Assembly (NCBI RefSeq): GCF_007992835.1
Contig: NZ_BKBA01000003.1
Span: 806,001 to 870,000, forward strand
DNA from: Knoellia locipacati
Lineage (GTDB): Bacteria > Actinomycetota > Actinomycetes > Actinomycetales > Dermatophilaceae
DNA length: 64,000 nt
Direction of reading: 5' to 3'
Numbering within the stretch: the stretch's first letter is position 1; each line of letters starts with the position of its first letter. Positions 1-9,715 of this stretch are shown piece by piece. Under the pieces are notes generated by a model. The model saw only the letters and a program-made list of their open reading frames with translations. It did no database searches and was not told where the DNA came from. Position numbers and translations under genes: made by a program.

Positions 1-351
1 AGGGTCGTCGTGGACCCGCGGCCGGTCGAGGGGTCTTCGATGGCGTTCGACGTCTCGCTCGACGTCGTCGTCACCTCCGACGGGGTGGACCTGCGCGGTC
101 CGTGGGTGCAGGGGCGGCGCGGCGACCGGTTCCTCTATCTCTGCTGGGGGCACGCGGGCCGCGACCCGGGCGACGTCGACACGGTCCGACGGGCCAAGCT
201 CATGCTCGGCGTGCTCGACCCGGCGGACCTGCTCGATGCGGCTGAGGACGACGTGCTCGTCGGACGGCTGTCGCTCGTCGACCCCCGGGGCGGGCCGGTG
301 TGCGCCGCGGTCCGGCCGCCCGCCATCCGGTGGACGCTCGAACGCCCCTGA
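1..351 (+). CDS. DUF5990-like protein, 5' end outside window
   Basis: The frame is open from base 1; a GTG at 10 and an ATG at 40 are possible internal starts, but the conserved part begins before either, so the gene is probably truncated by the window edge. The middle (LRGPWVQGRRGDRFLYLCWG followed by RRAKLML) resembles the DUF5990 family, for which no function is established. The stop at 349-351 lies one base from the end of the convergent fumarase gene. The family assignment is from memory of its motif, so moderate confidence. Confidence 0.6.
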   Translation, partial: RVVVDPRPVEGSSMAFDVSLDVVVTSDGVDLRGPWVQGRRGDRFLYLCWGHAGRDPGDVDTVRRAKLMLGVLDPADLLDAAEDDVLVGRLSLVDPRGGPVCAAVRPPAIRWTLERP

Positions 352-352
352 C

Positions 353-1756
353 TCAGCTGTGGGTCATGTCCTCGGGGACGACCCACTCGTCGAACTGCTC
401 GCCGGTGACGTGCCCCGACGCCAGCGCGGCCTCGCGCAGCGACAGCCCCTGCTTGTGGGCGCTCTTGGCGATGGCTGCCGCCTTGTCGTAGCCGATGTGG
501 CGGTTGAGGGCGGTGACGAGCATGAGGTTGCTCTCGAGGTTGGCCTCGATCCGCTCGGTGTTGGGCTCGATCCCGCGGGCACAGTGCTCGGTGAACGACC
601 GGCACCCGTCGGCGAGCAGCCGGGTCGACTCGAGCACCGCGTGCGCCATGACGGGCTTGTAGACGTTGAGCTGGAAGTTGCCCTGCGACCCGGCGAACGC
701 CACCGTCGCGTCGTTGCCGAAGACGCGGGTCGCGACCATGGTGAGCGCCTCGGCCTGGGTCGGGTTGACCTTGCCCGGCATGATCGAGCTGCCCGGCTCG
801 TTCTCGGGGATCCGCAGCTCGCCGAGGCCGTTGCGCGGCCCCGACGCGTACCAGCGGACGTCGTTGGCGAGCTTCATGAGCACCCCGCCGAGGGTGCGCA
901 GCCCGGCGCTCACCCCGACGAGCGCGTCGTGCGCCGACAGCGCCGCGAAGAGGTCGGGCGCCTGCCGGAACGCCTGACCCGTCTCGGCCGCGATCTTCTC
1001 GGCCGCGAGGGCACCGAACCTCGGGTGCGCGTTGAGCCCGGTCCCGACGGCGGTGCCACCGATGGCGAGCGCCCGGGTGGCCTCCACGGCATACGACAGG
1101 GCGAGCATCGCGTCGTCGAGCTGCGCGACCCAGCCACCGAAGACCTGGCCGAGCGTCACCGGGGTCGCGTCCTGCAGGTGGGTGCGGCCCACCATGACGA
1201 CGTCCTTGTATGCCGTCCGCTTGCCGTCGAGGACCTCGCGCAGCTCCGCGACGGCCGGCTCGAGACGCTCGACGACCTCGAGGACGACGGCGATGTGCAT
1301 GGCCGTCGGGAAGGTGTCGTTGCTCGACTGGCCGCGGTTGACGTGGTCGTTGGGGTGGACCGGGGTCTTGGACCCGCGCTCGCCGCCGGCCAGCTCGATG
1401 GCGCGGTTCGACACGACCTCGTTGGCGTTCATGTTGGACTGCGTGCCCGAGCCGGTCTGGAAGACGACGAGCGGGAAGTGCGCGTCGAGCGAGCCCGAGA
1501 TGACGTCGTCGGCCGCCCGCACGACGAGGTCCGCGACGTCGGCGGGGAGCTCACCGAGCTCGCCGTTGGCCTGCGCCGCAGCCTTCTTGAGGATGCCGAG
1601 GGCCCGGATCATCGGACGACCCCACACGAACGTGTCGCGCCCGATGTCGAAGTTCTCGATGCTGCGCTGCGTCTGCGCTCCCCAGTACGCGTCGGCCGGT
1701 ACCTCGACCGAGCCCATCGTGTCGGATTCGGTCCTCGATGCCTGTGCTTCCGCCAT
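353..1756 (-). CDS. fumC: Class II fumarate hydratase
   Basis: Fumarase interconverts fumarate and L-malate in the TCA cycle in the cytoplasm. The 467-aa product has the usual class II length and the superfamily signature [15 protein letters not shown] near residue 315, with the [11 protein letters not shown] and HPNDHVN substrate-site segments earlier. The ATG at 1756 gives the normal N-terminus ([24 protein letters not shown]); a longer reading frame upstream has no family similarity. On the minus strand TACGGT (1763-1768) lies 6 bp before this ATG, so the mRNA may be leaderless. It is divergent from the HAD phosphatase gene. Confidence 0.95.
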   Translation of the reverse strand: MAEAQASRTESDTMGSVEVPADAYWGAQTQRSIENFDIGRDTFVWGRPMIRALGILKKAAAQANGELGELPADVADLVVRAADDVISGSLDAHFPLVVFQTGSGTQSNMNANEVVSNRAIELAGGERGSKTPVHPNDHVNRGQSSNDTFPTAMHIAVVLEVVERLEPAVAELREVLDGKRTAYKDVVMVGRTHLQDATPVTLGQVFGGWVAQLDDAMLALSYAVEATRALAIGGTAVGTGLNAHPRFGALAAEKIAAETGQAFRQAPDLFAALSAHDALVGVSAGLRTLGGVLMKLANDVRWYASGPRNGLGELRIPENEPGSSIMPGKVNPTQAEALTMVATRVFGNDATVAFAGSQGNFQLNVYKPVMAHAVLESTRLLADGCRSFTEHCARGIEPNTERIEANLESNLMLVTALNRHIGYDKAAAIAKSAHKQGLSLREAALASGHVTGEQFDEWVVPEDMTHS

Positions 1757-1802
1757 GGCTCCACCGTAGGCACCACAATGGCGGAATGACAGAGGACCCC
1801 CG

Positions 1803-2603
1803 ATGAGCGAGCACCAGCCGATCGAGACGTGGCTGACCGACATGGACGGCGTCCTCGTCCACGAGGAGCACGCCATCCCCGGCGCCACCGAGTTCATCGA
1901 GGCGCTCAAGTCCGCCGGCCGCCCCTTCCTCGTGCTCACCAACAACTCGATCTACACCGCACGCGACCTGCGGGCCCGCCTGCTCGCCAGCGGCATCGAC
2001 GTGCCCGAGGAGTCGATCTGGACCTCGGCGATGGCGACGGCGCAGTTCCTCGCCGACCAACGACCGCAGGGCACGGCATACGTCGTCGGCGAAGCCGGAC
2101 TCACCACGGCGCTGCACGACGTCGGCTACATCCTCACGAGCCGCAAGCCCGACTACGTCGTGCTCGGCGAGACCCGCACCTACTCGTTCGAGCAGATCAC
2201 CCAGGCGATCCGGCTCATCGAGAAGGGCGCCCGGTTCATCGCGACCAACCCCGACGTCTCCGGGCCGTCGACCGAGGGCACGCTGCCCGCCACCGGGTCG
2301 GTCGCCGCGCTCATCTCGGCTGCGACCGGTCGTCAGCCCTACTACGTCGGCAAGCCCAACCCGCTCATGATGCGCAGCGCCCTCAACCGGCTCGAGGCGC
2401 ACTCCGAGACCACGGTGATGATCGGCGACCGGATGGACACCGACGTCGTCTCCGGTCTCGAGGCGGGCCTGCGCACCGTGCTCGTCCTCACCGGGTCAAC
2501 CAGGCCCGCCGACGTCGAGCTGTTTCCCTATCGCCCCACCGCCGTGATGGACTCGATCGCCGACCTTGTCCAGATCGTGGAGTCCGGAGGACCCATCGCA
2601 TGA
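1803..2603 (+). CDS. HAD-IIA family sugar-phosphatase (NagD-like)
   Basis: A 266-aa cytoplasmic hydrolase of the HAD-IIA subfamily (NagD, pNPPase and AraL relatives). Motif I is DMDGVLV near residue 13 (the usual second Asp is the M-D-G aspartate), motif II is LTNNS near 46, and motif III/IV is GDRMDTDV near 208. The cap between them has the C2 type length. Natural substrate cannot be told from sequence. It overlaps the following GNAT gene by ATGA, so the two are probably translationally coupled. Confidence 0.88.
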   Translation: MSEHQPIETWLTDMDGVLVHEEHAIPGATEFIEALKSAGRPFLVLTNNSIYTARDLRARLLASGIDVPEESIWTSAMATAQFLADQRPQGTAYVVGEAGLTTALHDVGYILTSRKPDYVVLGETRTYSFEQITQAIRLIEKGARFIATNPDVSGPSTEGTLPATGSVAALISAATGRQPYYVGKPNPLMMRSALNRLEAHSETTVMIGDRMDTDVVSGLEAGLRTVLVLTGSTRPADVELFPYRPTAVMDSIADLVQIVESGGPIA

Positions 2604-3685
2604 CGTCGCAGACGCCAGATCCGTTGTCCGAGACCGGGATCCCGCCACACCAGTCCGGTCTCCCGGATCTGGAGGGTATGCCGTCCGGCTGGGTCGCGCG
2701 CGTCCCCGCGCGTGAGGACGTCACGGCCCTGGTGTCACTGGCGGAGGCACACCAGCGGATGGCCAAGGGCTCGGGCTCGGTGGACGTCGACACGGTGGAG
2801 AGCACCGTCGCCGGCACCGGGTCGTGGACCCGTCACCAGGCCCTCGTCACCGACGCCACCGGGACGGTCATCGGCTGGGCGTCGATCCACGACCGTGCGG
2901 GCGGCCGGACCCTCGTCGAGGTCACCGTCGCCGTGGAGGGGCTGACCGAGGACGAGGCCGACGCGCTGGCCACCTCGCTGTTCGCCTGGAGCGAGGAGGC
3001 GGGGCGGGTCATCGCCTCCGGCCGTGAGCTCGACGGCACCCAGCTCGACTCGGGCGCCTATGCCGACGACGAGCGCCAGCGCCGCTGGCTGGCGGCAGCG
3101 GGCTACCGCCAGACCCGGACCTGGCTGCAGATGTCCCGTCCCGTCACCGCTGCCGAGGGCGAGGAGGGCGTCCTGCCCGGTCCGCGCGAGGGCGTGACGA
3201 TCCGGCGCGTGGCCAAGCACGACAACGGGCTGCCCGTCGCAGCCGACCTGCAGACGGTGCACCGGATGCTCGAGGAGTCCTTCGCCGACCACTTCAACAG
3301 CTATCGGGAGTCCTTCCCCGAGTTCCTCTCGCGGCTGCGCGAGGACCCGGGCCACCGGTGGGACCACTGGTGGATCGCCGAGCTCGACGTCGACGGCGAG
3401 ACCGTCCCCGGTGGCGCGCTCGTCGCGACGATCCTCCCGCCGGACTCGTCCGGTGCCTACGGCAGCTACGTCGACTACATCGGCGTCCACCGGCTCTCGC
3501 GTGGTCGCGGTGTCGCGAAGGCGCTGCTGCACACCGTCATCGCCGATGCGGCCACGCGTGGCCACAACCGTGTCGGGCTCGAGGTCGACGCCGACTCCCC
3601 GACGGGCGCGGACGGTCTGTACGACTCGATGGGGTGGGTCACGGCATACAAGACGGAGTCCTGGCACCGCGACATCACGACCTGA
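2600..3685 (+). CDS. Tandem-domain GNAT N-acetyltransferase
   Basis: The 361-aa protein has two GNAT-like halves; the second keeps the acetyl-CoA pyrophosphate loop [11 protein letters not shown] near residue 305, while the first looks degenerate. Tandem GNAT architecture is also found in mycothiol synthase (MshD), but this protein is longer and I see no specific reason to equate them, so the acceptor is unknown. The ATG at 2600 overlaps the HAD stop and follows GGAGG at 2586-2590, which supports this start over the longer open frame reaching back to 1829. Confidence 0.8.
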   Translation: MTSQTPDPLSETGIPPHQSGLPDLEGMPSGWVARVPAREDVTALVSLAEAHQRMAKGSGSVDVDTVESTVAGTGSWTRHQALVTDATGTVIGWASIHDRAGGRTLVEVTVAVEGLTEDEADALATSLFAWSEEAGRVIASGRELDGTQLDSGAYADDERQRRWLAAAGYRQTRTWLQMSRPVTAAEGEEGVLPGPREGVTIRRVAKHDNGLPVAADLQTVHRMLEESFADHFNSYRESFPEFLSRLREDPGHRWDHWWIAELDVDGETVPGGALVATILPPDSSGAYGSYVDYIGVHRLSRGRGVAKALLHTVIADAATRGHNRVGLEVDADSPTGADGLYDSMGWVTAYKTESWHRDITT

Positions 3686-3740
3686 GGGAGTGCCCCCGAT
3701 GGGCCTGTTGCGGCTGTCGTCGCAGGCCTAGCGTGGAGGC

Positions 3741-4133
3741 ATGATCACCGCGGTCCACACCCTGGTCTACTCGGACGACGCCGTGGCGACACGGGCCTTC
3801 TTCCGCGACGTCCTGCGGTGGCCGTCGGCTGCCGACGAGGTCGCGGACGGCGAGCAGGAGTGGCCGATCTTCCGCTCCGGACCGAGCGAGCTCGGTGTGC
3901 ACCCGACGACCGGCGAGGGCGGCGACCACGCCCCGAGGCACCACTCCATCTCGCTGCTGTGCGACGACCTCGTGGCGACGATGGACGAGCTGCAGTCGCG
4001 GGGTGCGGTGTTCACGACCGACCCCGTCGACCGGGGTTTCGGTATCGTCGTGTTCATGGCCGTGCCCGGCGCCGACGACATGATGCTCTACGAGCCGCAC
4101 CACGCGACGGCCCACGACCTCCCGAGCGCCTGA
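3741..4133 (+). CDS. VOC (glyoxalase/bleomycin-resistance-like) protein
   Basis: A 130-aa single-copy vicinal-oxygen-chelate fold protein: N-terminal VHTLVYSDDAVATRAFFRDVLRW and C-terminal FMAVPGADDMMLYEPHH are typical of the beta-alpha-beta-beta-beta units, with His6 and Glu near 118 as candidate metal ligands. Substrate unknown. TAGCGT at 3729-3734 sits exactly 6 bp before the ATG, suggesting a leaderless transcript. The gene is convergent with the CbiX-like gene, with a long hairpin between. Confidence 0.85.
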   Translation: MITAVHTLVYSDDAVATRAFFRDVLRWPSAADEVADGEQEWPIFRSGPSELGVHPTTGEGGDHAPRHHSISLLCDDLVATMDELQSRGAVFTTDPVDRGFGIVVFMAVPGADDMMLYEPHHATAHDLPSA

Positions 4134-4173
4134 GCCCGCTGAGAGGCAGTAATGCAGTGGGGGGTCGAGGTAC

Positions 4174-4220
4174 GTCGGACACCTATAAGTGTCCGACATG
4201 GACACCTATAGGTGTCCGAC
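4174..4220. repeat. Long hairpin repeat, copy 1 (likely bidirectional terminator)
   Basis: Two tandem palindromes of the type GTCGGACACCTATA/TATAGGTGTCCGAC form one hairpin: a 21-bp stem (4174-4194 with 4200-4220) with a single A.C mismatch and a 5-nt loop GACAT. It lies between the convergent VOC and CbiX-like genes and so is placed as a terminator for both. No T-tract follows. A close relative is at 26441-26489, with the same core but another loop. Confidence 0.85.
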
Positions 4221-4241
4221 GCCCGACGAGGACCTGAGGTG

Positions 4242-4931
4242 TCAGCCGGCGGAGAGGCGGGTGAGCACGACCGCGAGGACGGCGTCCTCGCCCGCGGGGC
4301 TCGCCGCGAGCGGTGCCGTGACGACGTCGGCGCCCGCGTCGGACAGGCGGTCGTGGAAGAAGCCCTCGGCGAGCAGGTAGGACGCCACAGCCACCGACGT
4401 GGCGCCGTCCGCGCGGGCCGCGGCGACCGCATCCGGCACCGACGGCTCGGTCCCGGTGGCGTAGGCGACGCTCACGGGCCCGGCCCACTCCTGGTCGAGC
4501 TGCTCGGCGGCGACCTCGACGTCCTCGGCCGCCTCGGCCCGGCTCGAGCCGGCGGCCGCGAGGACGACGTGGGCCTGCTCCGGGATCCCGGCCGACCGGA
4601 GGCGCTCGACGAGCAGGGCGGCGAGCAGAGGGTCCGGGCCGAGCTGGGCCACGGCGTGCGATCCCGGGTGGGCGGCGACCGCGTCGGCGATGTCGACGTC
4701 GACGTGGAACCCGCGGCTCAGCAGCATCGGGACGACGGCCACCGACGCGTGCCGGGTCATGACGTCGTCGAGCACCTCACCGACGAGGGGCGACTGGACG
4801 TCGACGTAGGCCAGCGCCACCTCGCGGCTCGGCAGCGCCTCGGCGACCCGGCCGGCCAGGCGCCGCACGGTCTCTGCTCCCCGGGCGTCGCGGGTGCCGT
4901 GGGCGACGAGGACGACTGCGGTGGACTCCAT
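4242..4931 (-). CDS. Sirohydrochlorin chelatase-like (CbiX family) protein
   Basis: A 229-aa CbiX/SirB-type protein with two repeated halves, each opening with a beta strand: VVLVAHGTRDARGAETV at the N-terminus, carrying the HGT motif that supplies the metal-binding histidine, and HVVLAAAGSSRAEAAEDVE in the second half. FHVDVDI near residue 95 matches the second metal-site His region. CbiX proteins insert Co2+ or Fe2+ into sirohydrochlorin. No cobalamin or siroheme gene is adjacent, so the metal and pathway are open. Start ATG at 4931; the gene is 22 bp downstream of the ABC exporter on the same strand. Confidence 0.8.
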   Translation of the reverse strand: MESTAVVLVAHGTRDARGAETVRRLAGRVAEALPSREVALAYVDVQSPLVGEVLDDVMTRHASVAVVPMLLSRGFHVDVDIADAVAAHPGSHAVAQLGPDPLLAALLVERLRSAGIPEQAHVVLAAAGSSRAEAAEDVEVAAEQLDQEWAGPVSVAYATGTEPSVPDAVAAARADGATSVAVASYLLAEGFFHDRLSDAGADVVTAPLAASPAGEDAVLAVVLTRLSAG

Positions 4932-4953
4932 GCCCGAAGTCCAGCACATCCGC

Positions 4954-6732
4954 TCACAGCTCGCCGGTCTGCACCTTCCACAGCGCGGCATAGGTGCCAC
5001 CCGCGCCCAGGAGCTCGTCGTGCGTCCCGGCCTCGGCCACCCGGCCGGCGTCGAGGACCCAGATGCGGTGCGCGTGCCGGACGGTCGAGAGCCGGTGGGC
5101 GACGACGATCGCCGTGCGGTCGACCGTGGCCCGGCGCAGCGACGCCTGGATGGCCGCCTCGGTCTCGTTGTCGACCGCGCTCGTCGCCTCGTCGAGCACG
5201 AGCACGGCGGGGTCACGCAGCAGGGCCCGGGCGAGGGCGATGCGCTGCCGCTGCCCGCCGGAGAGGTTGACGCCGCGCTCGCCCAGCAGGGAGTCGAACC
5301 CGTCGGGCAGGGCCTCGATGAAGTCGACGGCCGCAGCGGCGACCGCCGCCTCGCGGACCTCCGCGCGGCTCGCCTCCGGGCGCCCGTAGGCGATGTTGTC
5401 GGCGATCGAGCCCGAGAAGATGTAGACGTCCTGGGCGACGTAGCCCATCGAGCCGCGCAGCGAGTCCCAGTCGAGCTCGCGCACGTCGCGCCCATCGAGG
5501 AGCACCGCGCCCTCGCGCGGGTCGTCGAAGCGGAGCACGAGGCGCAACAGGGTGGACTTGCCCGAGCCGGTCGAGCCGACGATCGCGTGGGTCTCGCCGG
5601 CGGGGATGACCATGTCGAGCCCGTGCAGGACCGTCGGCCCCTCGCCGTAGCCCGCGCGCACCCCACGCAGCTCGACCACACCGCGCACGGGTCGCCGCAG
5701 GGCGTCGGTCCCTGCAGGGACGGTGACCGGCTCGTCGAGCAGGCGCAGGATCCGGCCGGCGGAGGCGCGACCGCGTTGGTAGAGGTCGAGCACGGTCGCC
5801 ACCTCGGTGAGCGGCCAGAGCAGCCGCTGCGTCATGAAGACGAGGACCGAGTACAGCCCGACCTCGAGGTCACCGCGCAGCGTCGCCCACCCGCCGAAGA
5901 GGAGGGTGCAGGTGAACCCGGCGAGGATCGCCATCCGGACGAGCGGGACGAACGCCGCGCTCGAGCGGATCGCGTCGACGTTGGCCTGCCGGTATGCCGT
6001 GGACAGCGCCGCGATCCGGTCCCGCTCGCGCGCCTCGGCGGTGAACGCCTTGATCGTCGAGATGCCGGCGAGGTTGGCGCTGAGGGCACCCGAGAGGTCC
6101 GCGACCGTCTCACGCACCCTGGCATAGAGCGGCTCGAGTCGCCGCTGGAAGACGAGCGAGCCGGCGATGACCACCGGGATGGGCAGGAACGCGAGGACGA
6201 AGAGCTGGACACTCGACGCCGCGAAGACGGCACCGACGAGCACGACGTTGAGCGCCGTCTGGAGGATGGCCGCGGCCCCGACGTCGAGGAACCTCTCGAG
6301 CTGGTTGACGTCGTCGTTGAGCGTGGCCAGGGTCGTGCCGCTGGCCCGGCCCTCGTGCCACGACATGTCGAGGTGCTGGGCGTGGTCGTACGCCTCGACC
6401 CGCAGGTCGTGCTCGACGCCCTGGGCCAGACCTCGCCAGAGGACGTCGGCGACGTACTGCGAGACCGACTCGATGACCCAGACGACGACGTTGATGACCG
6501 CCAGCCACGCCAGCTGGGAGTAGCGCGACTCGACGCCGAGCACCGCGCCGACGAAGGAGTCCTGACCCCGCACGACGACGTCGACGGCGGCACCGATGAG
6601 CAGCTCGGGCACGACGTCGGCGACCTTGTTGACCGTCGACATCGCCACGGCGGCGACGAGGCGGCCCCGGTAGCGGCGGTGCCGCTGCCACAGGGCGGCG
6701 AGCGGACGGTCGGGGCTGGCGGTGCGGGTCAC
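4954..6732 (-). CDS. ABC-type exporter, fused membrane and ATPase domains
   Basis: A 592-aa half-transporter: six membrane segments in residues ~20-300, then an ATPase domain with Walker A GSTGSGKST, Q-loop YVAQDVYIF, signature NLSGGQRQR, Walker B VLVLDEATS and H-loop VVAHRLSTV. This is the type I exporter layout (MsbA/LmrA/multidrug family). With no partner next to it, it probably works as a homodimer. Substrate unknown. The GTG at 6732 is preceded at 6 bp by TAGGGT (minus strand, 6739-6744), predicting a leaderless mRNA. Divergent from the thiolase gene. Confidence 0.92.
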   Translation of the reverse strand: MTRTASPDRPLAALWQRHRRYRGRLVAAVAMSTVNKVADVVPELLIGAAVDVVVRGQDSFVGAVLGVESRYSQLAWLAVINVVVWVIESVSQYVADVLWRGLAQGVEHDLRVEAYDHAQHLDMSWHEGRASGTTLATLNDDVNQLERFLDVGAAAILQTALNVVLVGAVFAASSVQLFVLAFLPIPVVIAGSLVFQRRLEPLYARVRETVADLSGALSANLAGISTIKAFTAEARERDRIAALSTAYRQANVDAIRSSAAFVPLVRMAILAGFTCTLLFGGWATLRGDLEVGLYSVLVFMTQRLLWPLTEVATVLDLYQRGRASAGRILRLLDEPVTVPAGTDALRRPVRGVVELRGVRAGYGEGPTVLHGLDMVIPAGETHAIVGSTGSGKSTLLRLVLRFDDPREGAVLLDGRDVRELDWDSLRGSMGYVAQDVYIFSGSIADNIAYGRPEASRAEVREAAVAAAAVDFIEALPDGFDSLLGERGVNLSGGQRQRIALARALLRDPAVLVLDEATSAVDNETEAAIQASLRRATVDRTAIVVAHRLSTVRHAHRIWVLDAGRVAEAGTHDELLGAGGTYAALWKVQTGEL

Positions 6733-6808
6733 CGGGCAACCCTAGGTCCCGCCCACGTCACACCCCACAGCCCTGTCCCCCACCGGGACGCCTTCCTACG
6801 ATGGCCCC

Positions 6809-7996
6809 ATGACCGACTCCACCGCAGAGAAGATCGTCCTCGTCGACGGCGCCCGCACCCCCGTCGGCAGCTTCGGCGGGATGTTCAAGGACGTCCCCGC
6901 CCACGAGCTGGGAGCGACGGCCGCGCGCGAGGCCCTGGTCCGCGCGGGTGTGGCCGCCGAGGACATCGACGAGGTCGTCATGGGCTGCATCGGCCAGGTC
7001 GGTCCCGACGCCTACAACGCGCGACGCGTGGCCCTGGCGGCCGGGCTCCCGAGGTCGGCACCGGCATACACGGTCAACCGGCTCTGCGGATCGGGACTCC
7101 AGGCGATCTGGTCGGCAGCGATGCAGATGCGCTGGGGAGGCGTCGACCTCGCGCTCGCGGGCGGCGACGAGTCGATGAGCCGTATGCCGTTCTACGACTT
7201 CGGTGCCCGCGCGGGCTACCGCCTCGGCAACCGTGAGCTCGTCGACGGCACGGTCATGATGCTCACCGATCCGTTCCACGGCATCCACATGGGGGTCACC
7301 GCCGAGAACGTCGCCGCGAAGTACGGCGTGAGCCGTGAGGAGCAGGACGAGTTCGCCCTGCGCAGCCAGCAGCGGGCCACGAGCGAGGCCGGCCGGGCCG
7401 CGTTCGCCGAGGAGATCACCGCGGTCGAGGTCGGCGGTCGCAAGCCGTTCACCGCCACCGAGGACGAGCACCCCAAGCCGGGCACGACGCTCGAGGCCCT
7501 CGCCGGGCTGCGTGCCGTCTTCGCCAAGGACGGCACGGTCACCGCCGGCAACGCCTCCGGCATCAACGACGGCGCCGCCGCCGTGGTGCTCGCCCGTGAG
7601 TCGGTCGCGGCGGAGCGCGGTCTCAGCGGTCTCGTGACGCTCGAGGCCGTGACGACGGGTGCGATGGAGCCCGAGCTCATGGGCTACGCCCCGGTCATCG
7701 CCCTCGAGAAGCTCTTCGAGCAGACCGGGCTGGCACCCGACGACGTCGACACCTACGAGGTCAACGAGGCGTTCGCGGCGCAGGCCGTCGCCGTCGTGCG
7801 CGACGCCAAGCTCGACCCCGAGCGGGTCAACCCCTACGGCGGGGCGATCGCCCTGGGCCACCCCGTCGGCGCCACGGGCGCGATCCTCTCGCTGCGCGTC
7901 GCCAAGGACCTCCACCGGCGCGACCTCGAGACCGGCGTCGTGACGATGTGCATCGGCGGCGGCCAGGCCCTCGCCGCCCTCTTCCGCCGCATCTGA
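6809..7996 (+). CDS. Acetyl-CoA C-acyltransferase (thiolase)
   Basis: A 395-aa thiolase. The acylated cysteine is in [10 protein letters not shown] near residue 92, the catalytic His is in [15 protein letters not shown] near 350 and the second Cys in MCIGGGQA near 380; NEAFAAQ is also present. It either condenses two acetyl-CoA or cleaves 3-ketoacyl-CoA; sequence alone does not separate biosynthetic from degradative use, and no beta-oxidation partner is adjacent. TACGAT at 6797-6802 lies 6 bp before the ATG, suggesting leaderless transcription. Confidence 0.93.
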   Translation: MTDSTAEKIVLVDGARTPVGSFGGMFKDVPAHELGATAAREALVRAGVAAEDIDEVVMGCIGQVGPDAYNARRVALAAGLPRSAPAYTVNRLCGSGLQAIWSAAMQMRWGGVDLALAGGDESMSRMPFYDFGARAGYRLGNRELVDGTVMMLTDPFHGIHMGVTAENVAAKYGVSREEQDEFALRSQQRATSEAGRAAFAEEITAVEVGGRKPFTATEDEHPKPGTTLEALAGLRAVFAKDGTVTAGNASGINDGAAAVVLARESVAAERGLSGLVTLEAVTTGAMEPELMGYAPVIALEKLFEQTGLAPDDVDTYEVNEAFAAQAVAVVRDAKLDPERVNPYGGAIALGHPVGATGAILSLRVAKDLHRRDLETGVVTMCIGGGQALAALFRRI

Positions 7997-8027
7997 GGAC
8001 CCTGCCGCGGGCTCTAGGGTGAGCGGC

Positions 8028-8897
8028 ATGAGCGAGACCTCCGCGGGCAACACCCGGCCGATCGAGTCGGGCATCCACACCGACTTCAGCCGCGAGATGA
8101 GCTACGGCTCCTACCTCTCGCTCGACGAGCTGCTCAGCGCCCAGCACCCGGTGAGCGACCCCGAGCACCACGACGAGCTGCTCTTCATCATCCAGCACCA
8201 GACGTCGGAGCTCTGGCTCAAGCTCGTCCTGCACGAGCTGCGTTCTGCCGCAGCGCTGCTCGCACAGGACGAGATGCGGATCGCGCTCAAGCGGATCGCC
8301 CGCGTCAAGCACATCCAGCGCACCCTCACCGACCAGTGGTCCGTCCTGGCGACGCTCACCCCGACGGAGTACAGCCAGTTCCGCGGCTACCTCGGCCACG
8401 CCTCGGGCTTCCAGTCGTGGCAGTACCGCGCCGTGGAGTTCATGCTCGGCAACAAGCACCGCGGCATGCTCAAGGTCCACGAGGCCGACCCCGCCGCCCA
8501 CGCGATCCTCGAGGAGCTGCTCGAGGCGCCGAGCATCTACGACGAGTTCCTGCGCTACCTCTCCCGACGCGGGTATGCCGTGCCGCAGTCGATCCTCGAG
8601 CGCGACGTGAGCGTCGCCCACGTCCCGAACGACGAGCTCGTCGCCGTGCTCACCGAGATCTACGAGGACGCCGAGCAGCACTGGGACCTCTACGAGGCGT
8701 GCGAGGAGCTCGTCGACCTCGAGGACAACTTCCAGCTGTGGCGCTTCCGCCACCTCAAGACCGTCCAGCGGGTCATCGGGATGAAGACCGGGACCGGCGG
8801 CTCGAGCGGGGTCGGCTTCCTCCAGCGGGCCCTGGACCTCACCTTCTTCCCCGAGCTGTTCTCGGTGCGGACCTCGATCCGCGAGCCACGCCACTGA
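8028..8897 (+). CDS. kynA: Tryptophan 2,3-dioxygenase
   Basis: Haem enzyme that opens the indole ring of L-tryptophan to N-formylkynurenine, the first step of the kynurenine pathway. The 289-aa length fits; diagnostic segments are [14 protein letters not shown] (substrate pocket), [18 protein letters not shown], the haem-ligand region [13 protein letters not shown] and the GTGGSSG loop. An in-frame GTG at 8019 would add three residues, but TAGGGT at 8015-8020 is a -10 hexamer 7 bp before ATG 8028, so the ATG is preferred. No kynurenine formamidase or kynureninase gene is in the window. Confidence 0.95.
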   Translation: MSETSAGNTRPIESGIHTDFSREMSYGSYLSLDELLSAQHPVSDPEHHDELLFIIQHQTSELWLKLVLHELRSAAALLAQDEMRIALKRIARVKHIQRTLTDQWSVLATLTPTEYSQFRGYLGHASGFQSWQYRAVEFMLGNKHRGMLKVHEADPAAHAILEELLEAPSIYDEFLRYLSRRGYAVPQSILERDVSVAHVPNDELVAVLTEIYEDAEQHWDLYEACEELVDLEDNFQLWRFRHLKTVQRVIGMKTGTGGSSGVGFLQRALDLTFFPELFSVRTSIREPRH

Positions 8898-8909
8898 CCA
8901 GCGCCTCCC

Positions 8910-8951
8910 GGAGCGGAATCGCAGCGGTTTCGCAGCGCCGACGAGCACCGT
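8910..8951 (+). promoter_or_regulatory. SARP-type direct repeats and -10, site A
   Basis: Three units with an 11-bp period, GGAGCGGAATC, GCAGCGGTTTC and GCAGCGCCGAC (8910-8942), then a hexamer CACCGT at 8946-8951 exactly 8 bp after the last GCAGCG. It is 46 bp before the CHAP-protein ATG. The same layout occurs at sites B, C and D. Known SARPs (ActII-ORF4, AfsR) bind heptamer repeats at 11-bp spacing with the last repeat 8 bp from the -10; assignment to the neighbouring SARP is inference. Confidence 0.75.
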
Positions 8952-8997
8952 GCCTGTCGTGGGCACCGCGCCCGCACCCACGACAGGGAGGGCTGAC

Positions 8998-9705
8998 ATG
9001 AAGGCACGCACCATCGCCGCACTCGCCGCCGCGGCCACGACCGCCGGGCTCGTCGCCGCGGTCCCCACCGCGCAGGCGCAGCAGAACGCCGCCGACGGCA
9101 CCGCGAGCACCACCGTCCAGGGCGCCGCCTCGGCCCTGTCGACGCTGCGGCAGGACACGGTCGACCGGGCGAACTCCCTGCTCGCCGCCGACCTGAAGTT
9201 CAAGGACGCTGCGGGCACGGTGCGCACGAGCACCCAGCCCAGCAGCAACCGCAACCTCCTGTCGTGGGGCGGCAGCAACACCAACAGCAACGTCCTCAAC
9301 GGCTACAACGGGCTCGACTGGTGCGGCTACTTCGTCGCGCGGACCTGGACGGGCGCCAACACCCCGGCACCCACGGCATACCCGCGGATCCCCACCTACT
9401 ACATGCGCTCCCAGGCGTGGCGCACGGAGTCCAGGACGCCCTACCACCGATTCTCGGTGAGCCTGCTGCCCAAGCCCGGCGACGTCCTCGTCTGGCAGAA
9501 CGGCGCGGGCACCGCTGGGGTCGACAACGGCACGGCCACGGGCCACGTCGGCGTCGTCACCGCCGTCAACACCACGACCAAGGTCGTCACGAGCGTCGAG
9601 GGCAACGTCGAGGGCGACGAGATCCGCCGCTACACCTACGCGTGGGACAGCGACGGCCCCACCAAGGACGGCAAGCACTTCATGGGACACACCTCGCGCG
9701 AGTGA
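8998..9705 (+). CDS. Secreted CHAP-like cell-wall amidase/endopeptidase
   Basis: A 235-aa exported protein. Residues 1-28 are a signal peptide (MKARTIAALAAAATTAGLVA..AQA, Ala-x-Ala site). Residues ~95-190 look like a CHAP domain: candidate nucleophile Cys in DWCGYFVARTW and catalytic His in GHVGVVTAVN. CHAP enzymes cut peptidoglycan peptides or amide bonds. ATG 8998 follows GGGAGGG at a normal distance and begins the signal peptide, so the longer frame from 8950 is rejected. The promoter has SARP repeats (site A). It is convergent, 10 bp apart, with the M15-like gene. Confidence 0.82.
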   Translation: MKARTIAALAAAATTAGLVAAVPTAQAQQNAADGTASTTVQGAASALSTLRQDTVDRANSLLAADLKFKDAAGTVRTSTQPSSNRNLLSWGGSNTNSNVLNGYNGLDWCGYFVARTWTGANTPAPTAYPRIPTYYMRSQAWRTESRTPYHRFSVSLLPKPGDVLVWQNGAGTAGVDNGTATGHVGVVTAVNTTTKVVTSVEGNVEGDEIRRYTYAWDSDGPTKDGKHFMGHTSRE

Positions 9706-9715
9706 GGCGGACGCG

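Noticed and set aside
236-1789. Long open frame (517 codons) on the plus strand opposite fumC
   Set aside because: It is the antisense shadow of fumC in a high-GC genome; no start signal and composition of low-complexity Arg/Val/Gly/Glu.
2600-3685. Naming the tandem GNAT mycothiol synthase MshD
   Set aside because: Tandem GNAT folds are shared by many enzymes; longer than MshD and no specific mycothiol context.
8019-8027. GTG start for kynA three codons upstream
   Set aside because: The GTG overlaps the TAGGGT -10 hexamer; the ATG at 8028 is at leaderless distance.
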